NCBI GenBank assembly: GCA_963749515.1 | Contig: CAVVMR010000010.1 | Location: 124,001 to 188,000, forward strand | Length of the DNA stretch: 64,000 nucleotides | Reading direction: 5' to 3' | From: Gaiellasilicea sp963749515 | GTDB taxonomy: Bacteria > Actinomycetota > Thermoleophilia > Gaiellales > Gaiellaceae | Part shown: one piece after another, positions 42,399 to 50,564 of the stretch | How positions within the stretch are numbered: the first letter of the stretch is position 1 | Layout: every line of letters begins with the position of its first letter | Made by a program: the position numbers and the translations under genes | The notes under the pieces: model-generated | The model's input: the letters and a program-made list of their open reading frames with translations, nothing else | What the model was told of the DNA's origin: nothing | Database searches by the model: none

Positions 42399-42985
42399 CT
42401 CCCCTCCCGGAAGATGCGCGGCAAGCCCGTCAGCCAGCGCGGGATCCGCCTTCGCGCCGTGCGCAACGCGCTTTCCAGCGCCGCCGGATGATGGTGAATG
42501 CCCTCGCCGTGCCCCACGAGGAGGTGGTCGGGCGCGAGGCCGCGGAGCGAGCGCGGCGGCCACGGCCGGAGAAATGGGTGGACGCCCGCCGGCTCGGCGC
42601 CGGCACAGAAGAACGGGATCGTGCCCAAGGCGTCCGCGACGAGGAGCACGCGACGGTCCTCCCACCAGAGGGCGACCTCGCGCCACCAGCGGAACCGCAC
42701 CACCGGACGGAGCTCGAACGGCGTCCCCGGCAGCTGCCGGGGCACGACGAGGTGCGGCACTCCGAGCCGCTGCGCCACCGCGGCGCAGTCACGCTCGTGC
42801 CGGTCGAGCAGCTGCACGACTGCTGCAGGCTCGCCGAGCTCGCCCGCGCGCGCATCGAGCTCGGGGTCGTCCACGACGTCGAACAGCCAGACGTGTCCGC
42901 CGACCGCGAGCGCATGAGAGGTGCGATGGGCGCGCTCCCGCTGGATCCAGCCGAAGCCGTCCGCGATCTCGTCGACGATCTTCAC
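42395..42985 (-). CDS. Metallo-beta-lactamase-fold-like protein with degenerate active site
   Basis: 196 residues. The fold pattern is that of small MBL proteins: an early strand HALAVGGHVWLFDVVDDPEL, a helix, then VVQLLDRHERDCAAVAQRLGVPHLV where the canonical HxHxDH would be, and a late DHLLVGHGEGIHHHPAALES resembling the closing LPGHG segment. The HxHxDH motif is reduced to RHERD, so normal zinc binding is doubtful. Many actinobacterial chromosomal relatives are annotated only as hypothetical. Its ATG overlaps the selenoprotein stop (ATGA), so the two are co-translated. No substrate can be named. Confidence 0.6.
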   Translation of the reverse strand: MKIVDEIADGFGWIQRERAHRTSHALAVGGHVWLFDVVDDPELDARAGELGEPAAVVQLLDRHERDCAAVAQRLGVPHLVVPRQLPGTPFELRPVVRFRWWREVALWWEDRRVLLVADALGTIPFFCAGAEPAGVHPFLRPWPPRSLRGLAPDHLLVGHGEGIHHHPAALESALRTARRRIPRWLTGLPRIFREGS

Positions 42986-43587
42986 GCCGTCTCGAGCTGC
43001 GCAAAGGCCTGCTCGAACACCTCCTGTGGCTGTGCGCCGAGGACGAGGAGCCGGCGGTCGAGCACGAAAGCGGGCACCGCATTCGCGCCGACGGAAGCGG
43101 CCTGCCGAGTCGACTCGACGATCCGGTCCCGGTAGCGCTCGCCCGCCAGCACCTCCTCGACGTCCTCCGCCGGCAGCTCGAGCTCCGCGGCGAGCCGCCG
43201 GAGCACATCGAGGTCGCCGATGTCCTGCGCCTCGCCCCAGTACGCGTCCATGATCCGGTCGTGCACCGGCGCGTGCAGCCCGAGTTCGCGCGCGAGCTCG
43301 GTCAGCTGCTGCGCTCGCATCGAGTTCGGGACGACCTCGGGATGGGGGTTGTAGTCGAGGCCCCGGGCCGCGAAGAACGCCCGGATCCGCTCCGTCATCT
43401 CGGGGCCGTAGCGCGCGATCAGCTGCTCACGCGGCAGCCCTTCCGGTGGGTACTCCGGATGGAGATCGAACGGAAGCCAGGTCACGTCAGCGCCCAACTG
43501 GCGCTCCATCCACGCAGCCGTCGGCTGGCTCGCGCGGCAGAACGGTCAGATGTAGTCGCTCCAGATCGCAACGGCATGCTCGTTCAC
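42982..43587 (-). CDS. DsbA/FrnE-family selenoprotein with U-PFC active site (TGA = Sec14)
   Basis: A 201-residue thioredoxin-fold oxidoreductase of the FrnE/HCCA-isomerase DsbA type. From GTG 43587 the frame reads VNEHAVAIWSDYI, then in-frame TGA (43546-43548), then PFCRASQPTAAWMERQLG to the stop at 42982. FrnE proteins start xIxIWSDxxCPWC; here Sec takes the first Cys of the CxxC. Further family marks are WLPFDLHPEYPPEGLP, MRAQQLTELARELG, YWGEAQDIGDLDVL and AVPAFVLDRRLLVLGAQPQEVFEQA, with the cis-Pro in AVPAF. A bulged hairpin with a loop G 24 bases after the TGA fits a bacterial SECIS. If the TGA were a stop, the protein would begin after its own active site. Likely a thiol-disulfide or peroxide-handling enzyme. 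Confidence 0.9.
43511..43534 (-). promoter_or_regulatory. Candidate bacterial SECIS element for the DsbA-like selenoprotein
   Basis: On the minus strand CAGCC pairs with GGCTG around loop GAC (43522-43520); below a 3-base AGC bulge the stem continues with CGCG opposite CGTG. The first loop base is G, 24 bases after the TGA, within the usual 16-37 range. Confidence 0.7.
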
Positions 43588-43598
43588 AGCTCGAGGCT

Positions 43599-43635
43599 AC
43601 CCCGCCGCCGCCAAGGTCAAGCGCGGCGGCGGGGT
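43599..43635 (-). terminator. 13-bp hairpin between fasciclin and selenoprotein genes
   Basis: ACCCCGCCGCCGC (43599-43611) and GCGGCGGCGGGGT (43623-43635) form a perfect stem around an 11-base loop, 16 bases after the fasciclin stop on the minus strand. No T run follows. It likely ends the DUF378-fasciclin transcript, or limits readthrough into the selenoprotein gene. Confidence 0.6.
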
Positions 43636-43650
43636 GGTCTGCTCCTCTCC

Positions 43651-44145
43651 CTAGGCGGCAGGCGGGATCAGGACGCGATCGATCACGTGCACGACGCCGT
43701 TCGACGCCTTGACGTCGGCGCTCGTGACGCGCGCGCTGTTGATCCTGACGGTCGTGCCGGTGACGCGGATGCGCACCGACGGGCCGGCGAGGGTCTTGGC
43801 GGACTTCAGCTTCACGACCTTCGCTGCGGTCACCTTGCCCGCGACGACGTGGTACAGCAGGACACGCTTCAGCGCGGCGGGGTTCTTCGCCAGCGCGTTC
43901 AGCGTCGCCTTCGACACCTTCTTGAACGCGGCGTTCGTCGGCGCGAAGACGGTCAGTGCACCTGGAGCGGACAGCTCGTCGGCGAGGCCGGCCTTCTTCA
44001 CGAGCGACAGCAGCGTCGAGAGCTGCGGCGTCTTGCCGGCGAGCGTGGCGATCGTCGGCGACGCCTCCTTCTGTGCGGGTGCGGCAGTTGCGGCCGGGAC
44101 TGCGATCGCCAGTGCGGCGAGGACGAGTGGGACGATGCGGTTCAT
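43651..44145 (-). CDS. Secreted fasciclin-domain protein
   Basis: 164 residues: signal peptide (MNRIVPLVLAALAIAVPAATAAPA, about 1-23) and one FAS1 domain. TIATLAGKTPQLSTLLSLVKKAGLADELSAPGALTVFAPTNAAFKKV is the H1/FAS1 opening, VLLYHVVAGKVTAAKV the YH region, and NGVVHVIDRVLIPP the H2 end. FAS1 proteins mediate adhesion or bind polymers or small ligands outside the cell. On the minus strand AAAGGGAGA precedes the ATG. It follows DUF378 by 19 bases, both apparently expressed from the promoter at 44431-44459 facing the CarH-like gene. Confidence 0.93.
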   Translation of the reverse strand: MNRIVPLVLAALAIAVPAATAAPAQKEASPTIATLAGKTPQLSTLLSLVKKAGLADELSAPGALTVFAPTNAAFKKVSKATLNALAKNPAALKRVLLYHVVAGKVTAAKVVKLKSAKTLAGPSVRIRVTGTTVRINSARVTSADVKASNGVVHVIDRVLIPPAA

Positions 44146-44164
44146 GTGTGGATCTCCCTTTCGG

Positions 44165-44395
44165 TTAGGCGGTGACGGTGCGCGACCAGCGGCGGCGGAT
44201 CGCTGCCTGCTGGGCGACCTGGTAGACGGCGGCGACGCCGACGAGGCCGTAGACGAGCCGGCTGGCGGCGTTCGTCTCGCCGAAGTCGAGGCCGACGAGA
44301 GTGGCGACGAGGTCGAACTCAGCGAGTGCGACCAGACCCCAGTTGAGCCCGCCGACGATCACGAGCGTGGCGGCGAGCACATCGAGCTTCTTCAT
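44165..44395 (-). CDS. DUF378 small membrane protein
   Basis: 76 residues, two predicted membrane helices (about 6-26 and 44-63). LDVLAATLVIVGGLNWGLVALAEFDLVATLVG is the defining DUF378 pattern, and RLVYGLVGVAAVYQV the second helix. Function unknown. AAGGAGG lies 7 bases before the ATG. First gene of a two-gene transcript with the fasciclin gene, from a near-consensus promoter that overlaps a candidate CarH-like operator. Confidence 0.9.
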   Translation of the reverse strand: MKKLDVLAATLVIVGGLNWGLVALAEFDLVATLVGLDFGETNAASRLVYGLVGVAAVYQVAQQAAIRRRWSRTVTA

Positions 44396-44419
44396 GGGAC
44401 ACCTCCTTGTTGTTCAGGG

Positions 44420-44481
44420 TTTGTCCAAGGATAGTACAGGCTGGATGCAGGGCTGTCAAATCTTTGTCCAAACTCTGTACA
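44420..44481. promoter_or_regulatory. Pair of 19-bp boxes TTTGTCCAA-N5-GTACA, candidate CarH-like operators
   Basis: Box 1 (44420-44438) and box 2 (44463-44481) share TTTGTCCAA and GTACA with a variable 5-base centre, in the same orientation, 43 bases apart (about four helical turns). Box 1 covers the -10 of the minus promoter, box 2 the -10 region of the plus promoter. The adjacent MerR-type cobalamin regulator is the obvious binder. Confidence 0.65.
44431..44459 (-). promoter_or_regulatory. Near-consensus promoter for DUF378-fasciclin
   Basis: Reading the minus strand: TTGACA (44459-44454), 17 bases, TACTAT (44436-44431), start near 44424. Box 1 of the 19-bp repeat pair (44420-44438) covers the -10 and start site, a position suited to repression. 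Confidence 0.7.
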
Positions 44482-44483
44482 CT
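44478..44483 (+). promoter_or_regulatory. Candidate leaderless -10 (TACACT) for the CarH-like gene
   Basis: TACACT lies 6 bases before the ATG at 44490 and overlaps box 2, so autoregulation is likely. The transcript would begin at or next to the start codon. Confidence 0.55.
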
Positions 44484-44489
44484 CTGGCG

Positions 44490-45350
44490 ATGAGCGACGT
44501 CTCGCAGCTGCGAATCGGTGAGCTCGCGCGCCGCACCGGCGTCGCGACCGATCTCCTACGGGCCTGGGAGCGCCGTTACGGGCTGCTCGCCCCGACGCGG
44601 ACGGAGCGTGGGTATCGGCTCTACTCGAGTGCGGACGTGCGTCGGGTCGGACGGATGCGCGAGCTGCTTGCGACAGGTGTCTCCGCCGCCGAGGCGGCGC
44701 GCGAAGCGCTCTCGGAGCCCCCGGCAGCCGAGCCTGCTGCGCTGGAGGGCGTCCCGATCGAGCTCGGTGACGCGATCAGGCGGCTCGACGACGCGGCCGC
44801 GCACGCCGCCTTCGACCGCCTGCTCGCCGACTTCTCGCTCGACGCAGTGCTCGAGGGTGCTGTGCTGCCGCTGCTGCGCGAGGTCGGAGAGGGCTGGGAG
44901 AAAGGCGAGGTCTCGGTCGCTCAGGAGCACTTCGCGTCGCACCTCGTGCGAGGCCGGCTCCTCGGGCTCGCGCGAGGATGGGATCGAGGCGCCGGGCCGC
45001 GCGCGGTGCTGGCGAGCCCGCCGGAGGAGCGGCACGATCTCGGTCTCCTGATCTTCGGCCTCGCGCTGCGTGAGCACGGCTGGCGGATCACGTTCCTCGG
45101 CGGTGACACGCCGCCGGAGACGCTTGCCGAGACCGTGCACCAGCTTGCGCCGGAGGCGGTCGTGCTCGCCTCGACCGACTCGGACCGGTTCGATGCGATC
45201 ACCGCGCAGCTCCGCGCCCTGTCCGGCAGGACGACGATCTGGCTCGCCGGGTCCGGTGCCGACCTGGACGTCGTCGGGCGTGCCGGAGCCCAGTTGCTCG
45301 ACCTGCCGCCCGTCGCCGCGGCCGCAGCCGTCGCCGCCAAGTCCCCCTAG
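44490..45350 (+). CDS. MerR-family B12-dependent regulator, CarH/LitR-like photoreceptor
   Basis: 286 residues. The N-terminal MerR helix-turn-helix (8-75; RIGELARRTGVATDLLRAWERRYGLL..GYRLYSSADV) is followed by a helical bundle (about 90-165) and a cobalamin-binding Rossmann domain (about 170-286). In the bundle, Trp136-x9-Glu146-His147 is the Wx9EH motif of adenosylcobalamin light sensors; ERHDLG (Glu180, His182, Gly185) is the lower-ligand ExHxxG motif. Known relatives bind DNA as dark tetramers and are released by light, controlling carotenoid and stress genes. The two 19-bp boxes upstream suggest control of itself and of DUF378-fasciclin. The last four bases CTAG hold the stop of convergent lysA. 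Confidence 0.92.
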   Translation: MSDVSQLRIGELARRTGVATDLLRAWERRYGLLAPTRTERGYRLYSSADVRRVGRMRELLATGVSAAEAAREALSEPPAAEPAALEGVPIELGDAIRRLDDAAAHAAFDRLLADFSLDAVLEGAVLPLLREVGEGWEKGEVSVAQEHFASHLVRGRLLGLARGWDRGAGPRAVLASPPEERHDLGLLIFGLALREHGWRITFLGGDTPPETLAETVHQLAPEAVVLASTDSDRFDAITAQLRALSGRTTIWLAGSGADLDVVGRAGAQLLDLPPVAAAAAVAAKSP

Positions 45351-46606
45351 GGCTCGCGCGCGAGCAGGTCGTCGACCGTCTCGCGCCTGAGGATCAGCCG
45401 TGCCTCGGCGCCGTTGACGAGAACCGCCGCAGGTCGTGGAACGCCGTTGTAGTTCGAGCTCATCGAGAGGGTGTAGCCGCCCGTTGCGGGGACCGCTATG
45501 AGATCGCCGCGGCGGGGCTCGGGCAGCACGGCCCGCTCGATCAGCTCGTCGCCCGACTCGCAGTGCTTCCCGGCGATCGTGAAGTGGCCGTCGGCCGGGG
45601 CCTCGTCCGCCCGGTTTGCGAGCAGAGCCGCGTAGCGGGCGTTGTAGAGCTGCGGCCGCGGGTTGTCGGACATGCCGCCGTCGATCGCGACGTAGCGCGT
45701 GTCACCGGCGCGCTTGACCGCGCCGACGCGGTAGAGCGTGAACGCTGCCGGGCCGACGAGCGAGCGGCCGGGCTCGAAGACGAGTCGCGGAGCCGGGAAC
45801 CCTCGCGTCGCCCATTCGCCCGCGACTGCTTCCGAGATGGAGCTCACGAGCTCCGCCACCGGCGGCTCGGGCTCGTCCTCCACGTGGCGGATCCCGAAGC
45901 CGCCGCCGACGTCGACGAGCGCCGGCGTCCAGTCGAGCTCGTCGCGGCAGCGCGCGGCGAACTCTCCGAGCTGGGAGACGGCCTCCAGGTGTGCGCGGCC
46001 GTCCGCGAGCTGGGAGCCGACGTGCACGTGCAGCCCTTCGACCTCGAGCCCGGCCGAGCGTGACGAGGCGATCGCGAGGAGCGCCTCGTCGGCGTCGAGG
46101 CCGAACTTCGAGCCGCGATGGCCGGTGCGGATCGCCTCATGCGTCTCCGTTTCGACACCCGGCGTGACGCGGACGAGCACACGGCGGACGCCGGCCTCGG
46201 CTGCACGCGCCGGCTCGTCGAGCGCGTCGATTGCGACCAGCGCGCCCGCGTCGGCCGCAGCGCGGAGCTCCTCGTCCGACTTGTTGTTCCCGTGCACGAT
46301 GATCCGCTCGCCCTCGATCCCCGCCCGCCGTGCGAAGGCGAGCTCGCCGAGCGAGGCAACGTCCGCGCCGAGGCCCTCCTCGGCAAGCAGCCGCATGACG
46401 GCGACGTTCGGGAAGGCCTTCGTCCCGTAGACGACCAGCGCATCCGGGACTGCGTCCCGGAACAGCCGTGCCCGCTCTCGGAGGGCGTGCTCGGAGTAGA
46501 CGACGAGAGGCGTCCCGAAGCGCTCGGCGAGCTCGGTCGCGGCCAGCCCGTCGATCTGCAGGACGCCGCTCTCGATGCGCGAGCCGGTGGGGAAGAGGCC
46601 GATCAC
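45347..46606 (-). CDS. lysA: Diaminopimelate decarboxylase
   Basis: Converts meso-diaminopimelate to L-lysine, PLP-dependent. 419 residues, fold-type III barrel plus C-terminal beta domain. The PLP lysine is Lys63 in VYGTKAFPN (usually YAxKAN), then GADVASLGEL, HGNNKSDEEL, HVHVGSQ, VDVGGGFGI, FEPGRSLVG, and the active-site Cys349 in GKHCESGD. The GTG start overlaps the deacetylase stop (GTGA). Unusually it is paired with a polysaccharide deacetylase rather than other lysine genes; both act on cell-wall-linked metabolism. Confidence 0.94.
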   Translation of the reverse strand: MIGLFPTGSRIESGVLQIDGLAATELAERFGTPLVVYSEHALRERARLFRDAVPDALVVYGTKAFPNVAVMRLLAEEGLGADVASLGELAFARRAGIEGERIIVHGNNKSDEELRAAADAGALVAIDALDEPARAAEAGVRRVLVRVTPGVETETHEAIRTGHRGSKFGLDADEALLAIASSRSAGLEVEGLHVHVGSQLADGRAHLEAVSQLGEFAARCRDELDWTPALVDVGGGFGIRHVEDEPEPPVAELVSSISEAVAGEWATRGFPAPRLVFEPGRSLVGPAAFTLYRVGAVKRAGDTRYVAIDGGMSDNPRPQLYNARYAALLANRADEAPADGHFTIAGKHCESGDELIERAVLPEPRRGDLIAVPATGGYTLSMSSNYNGVPRPAAVLVNGAEARLILRRETVDDLLAREP

Positions 46607-47238
46607 CCGAGCAGGTCCGAGACGGTGACGAGCTCGTAGCCGTCCCTGCGGAGGCCCTGCACGATCCTGGGCAGAGCTTCGACGGTCGCGTCCCGCGTGA
46701 CGGCCGGATCCTTTCGATCGCCGTCGTGCAGGCAGATGATCGCCCCGGGGTGCGCTTCGGCGACGGCACGCTCCGCGATCGCATCGGCGTCCGCGTCGTC
46801 CTCCCAGTCGAAACAGAGCACGGTCCAGAGCACGACCGGCCCGAGCCCGTGCTTCGCCGCCGCGCGCGCCGTGCGTCCCGCGTCGCCTCCGAACGGCGGC
46901 CGGACGAGGCTCGGCCGCTCGCCGACGGCCCGCTCGAGCTCGTCGGCGCAGGCGCTCAGCTCGTACGACAGCGTTTCGGGCTCCCGCACGAGCAGGGCGT
47001 TGAAGTGGTTCACGCCGTGGACGCCGAGCTCGTGACCGCCGTCCTTCGCTCTCTGCAACGTCGACTCCCGACCGGCGACGAAGCCTCCGATGATGAAGAA
47101 CGTTGCGGGAGCACCCTCGTCCGCCAGCACGTCCAGGACCGCCTCCGTCGAGGCCGCAGGCCCGTCGTCGAAGGTCAGCGCAATGCGCCGATCACGCCCA
47201 GTCCCGGCGGCGCAGATGGAGGCGGCTGGCGATTCCAC
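46603..47238 (-). CDS. Polysaccharide deacetylase (NodB homology domain)
   Basis: 211 residues. The catalytic Asp and metal ligands are in IALTFDDGP and ELGVHGVNHF; RPPFGGDAG and later IICLHDGDR match further NodB motifs. It removes N- or O-acetyl groups from peptidoglycan, chitin-like or other polysaccharide. The start is GTG 47238; there is no signal peptide, so it would act in the cytoplasm or be exported in another way. First of two genes with lysA. The 126 bases upstream belong to the leuS leader on the other strand. Confidence 0.88.
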   Translation of the reverse strand: MESPAASICAAGTGRDRRIALTFDDGPAASTEAVLDVLADEGAPATFFIIGGFVAGRESTLQRAKDGGHELGVHGVNHFNALLVREPETLSYELSACADELERAVGERPSLVRPPFGGDAGRTARAAAKHGLGPVVLWTVLCFDWEDDADADAIAERAVAEAHPGAIICLHDGDRKDPAVTRDATVEALPRIVQGLRRDGYELVTVSDLLG

Positions 47239-47239
47239 T

Positions 47240-47248
47240 TGCTAGATT
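47240..47248 (+). promoter_or_regulatory. Extended -10 promoter (TGC-TAGATT) for the leuS leader
   Basis: TGC directly followed by TAGATT (47243-47248) is an extended -10; transcription would start around 47255, at or just before the leader peptide ATG (47257). No -35 is evident. Confidence 0.5.
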
Positions 47249-47256
47249 GTGCTGCA

Positions 47257-47283
47257 ATGACACGAATGGAGCTTCTTCCGTAG
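47257..47283 (+). CDS. leuS leader peptide (MTRMELLP) with tandem rare Leu codons
   Basis: An 8-residue open frame ATG..TAG between the leuS promoter and a perfect intrinsic terminator. Its two adjacent Leu codons are both CTT, uncommon in this GC-rich DNA where CTC/CTG dominate. Stalling at these codons when charged leucyl-tRNA is scarce would let the antiterminator form. The peptide itself needs no function. Confidence 0.65.
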   Translation: MTRMELLP

Positions 47284-47287
47284 CACA

Positions 47288-47348
47288 GGAGGCGAACGCG
47301 GCAGCGCCGCGCGAGCTTCCCCTGGCCTCTCGCATGAGAGGCTTTTTT
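47288..47348 (+). terminator. leuS attenuator: antiterminator and intrinsic terminator
   Basis: The terminator is GCCTCTC (47325-47331), loop GCAT, GAGAGGC (47336-47342), then six T. GGAGGC (47288-47293) can instead pair with GCCTCT (47325-47330), enclosing a small hairpin CGCGGC-AGC-GCCGCG (47297-47311). The two states are mutually exclusive. No plus-strand gene other than the leader lies upstream, so the terminator can only act on leuS. Confidence 0.75.
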
Positions 47349-47364
47349 GTACCCGGAGACAGAG

Positions 47365-49785
<2,421 letters not shown>

Positions 49786-49790
49786 CGTCC

Positions 49791-49849
49791 CTGGCCGGGG
49801 CGCCTCCCGGCCGGCGGAGCCGGCCTCCGGCGCCCCTCGCGCCGCTGCC
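49791..49849 (+). repeat. GC-rich palindromic intergenic element, copy B (downstream of leuS)
   Basis: Second copy of the element at 16116-16176, in the same orientation and at the same distance after a stop codon. The 34-base core (49800-49833) is identical. The rest of the gap to comEA (to 50009) has GAAAAAAC near 49940 and nothing else I can name. Confidence 0.75.
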
Positions 49850-50009
49850 CGCACCGGGCTCTCCGGGTCTGGGCTAGCGCCCTATCCCCTCCGGCCCGGC
49901 ACGCGAAGCGGCGCGCCAGGAACGTCAGACCCGTCGGTCGAAAAAACTGGCGCAAAGTTGGCACGGAGGCGTTCACCCTCTGTGACGGTTCTCCGGGCAC
50001 GCTCGGGGC

Positions 50010-50564
50010 ATGCCCTCCCTGCCCGTATCGCGCCGGCGGGCGCTCGTTCTGGCCGCGGTCGCTCTTGCCCTCCTCGCGGTGGCCGGGCGCACGCTGGCCG
50101 GTGCGGGTACCGCCACGGTCGAGCCGGCCGCCACGCTCGTTCCGGAGCGTGCCGCGGCGCCGAGGCTCGTCGTCCACGTCGCCGGCGCGGTTCGGCGGCC
50201 GGGGCTCTACCGGCTGGTCGAGGGCAAACGAGTCGCTGACGCGGTCGCCCGTGCGGGCGGAGCGGCCGCGTCAGCCGACACCGCCGCGATCAACCTCGCC
50301 GCGCCGCTCGCCGACGGCATGCAGGTGCTGGTGCCTCGCCGGGTTCCCGGGGCGGCCGGGAAGTCATCTGCGGCCCGCCCGAGTCTGAGCTCGGCCTCGC
50401 TCGAGGAGCTCGACGCGCTTCCGGGCCTCGGGCCGGTGACGGCCCAGAAGATCATGGACTACCGGGCCGCCCACGGCGGCTTCCGCTCGGTCGACGACCT
50501 GGACGCGATTCCGGGAATCGGCCCGGCGCGGATCGAACAGCTGCGGGACCTCGTCTCGCCTTGA
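50010..50564 (+). CDS. comEA: ComEA-like DNA-binding protein (SLBB + helix-hairpin-helix)
   Basis: 184 residues anchored by one N-terminal helix (about 8-30). An SLBB domain (about 52-112; VVHVAGAVRRPGLYRLVEGKRVADAVARAGG) is followed by a tandem HhH domain (about 124-184; SLEELDALPGLGPVTAQKIMDYRAAHGGFRSVDDLDAIPGIGPARIEQL). In transformable bacteria ComEA binds incoming DNA and hands it to the ComEC channel. The stop overlaps the comEC TTG (TTGA). Whether this organism is transformable is not known. Confidence 0.93.
   Translation: MPSLPVSRRRALVLAAVALALLAVAGRTLAGAGTATVEPAATLVPERAAAPRLVVHVAGAVRRPGLYRLVEGKRVADAVARAGGAAASADTAAINLAAPLADGMQVLVPRRVPGAAGKSSAARPSLSSASLEELDALPGLGPVTAQKIMDYRAAHGGFRSVDDLDAIPGIGPARIEQLRDLVSP

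Noticed and set aside
43546..43548. DsbA-like gene starting at Met27 after the TGA.
   Set aside because: That protein would lack its first strand and active site, while the upstream frame encodes exactly the missing FrnE start.
47250..47350. T-box riboswitch upstream of leuS.
   Set aside because: No AGGGUGGNACCGCG T-box core and the leader is too short; a leader-peptide attenuator explains the sequence better.
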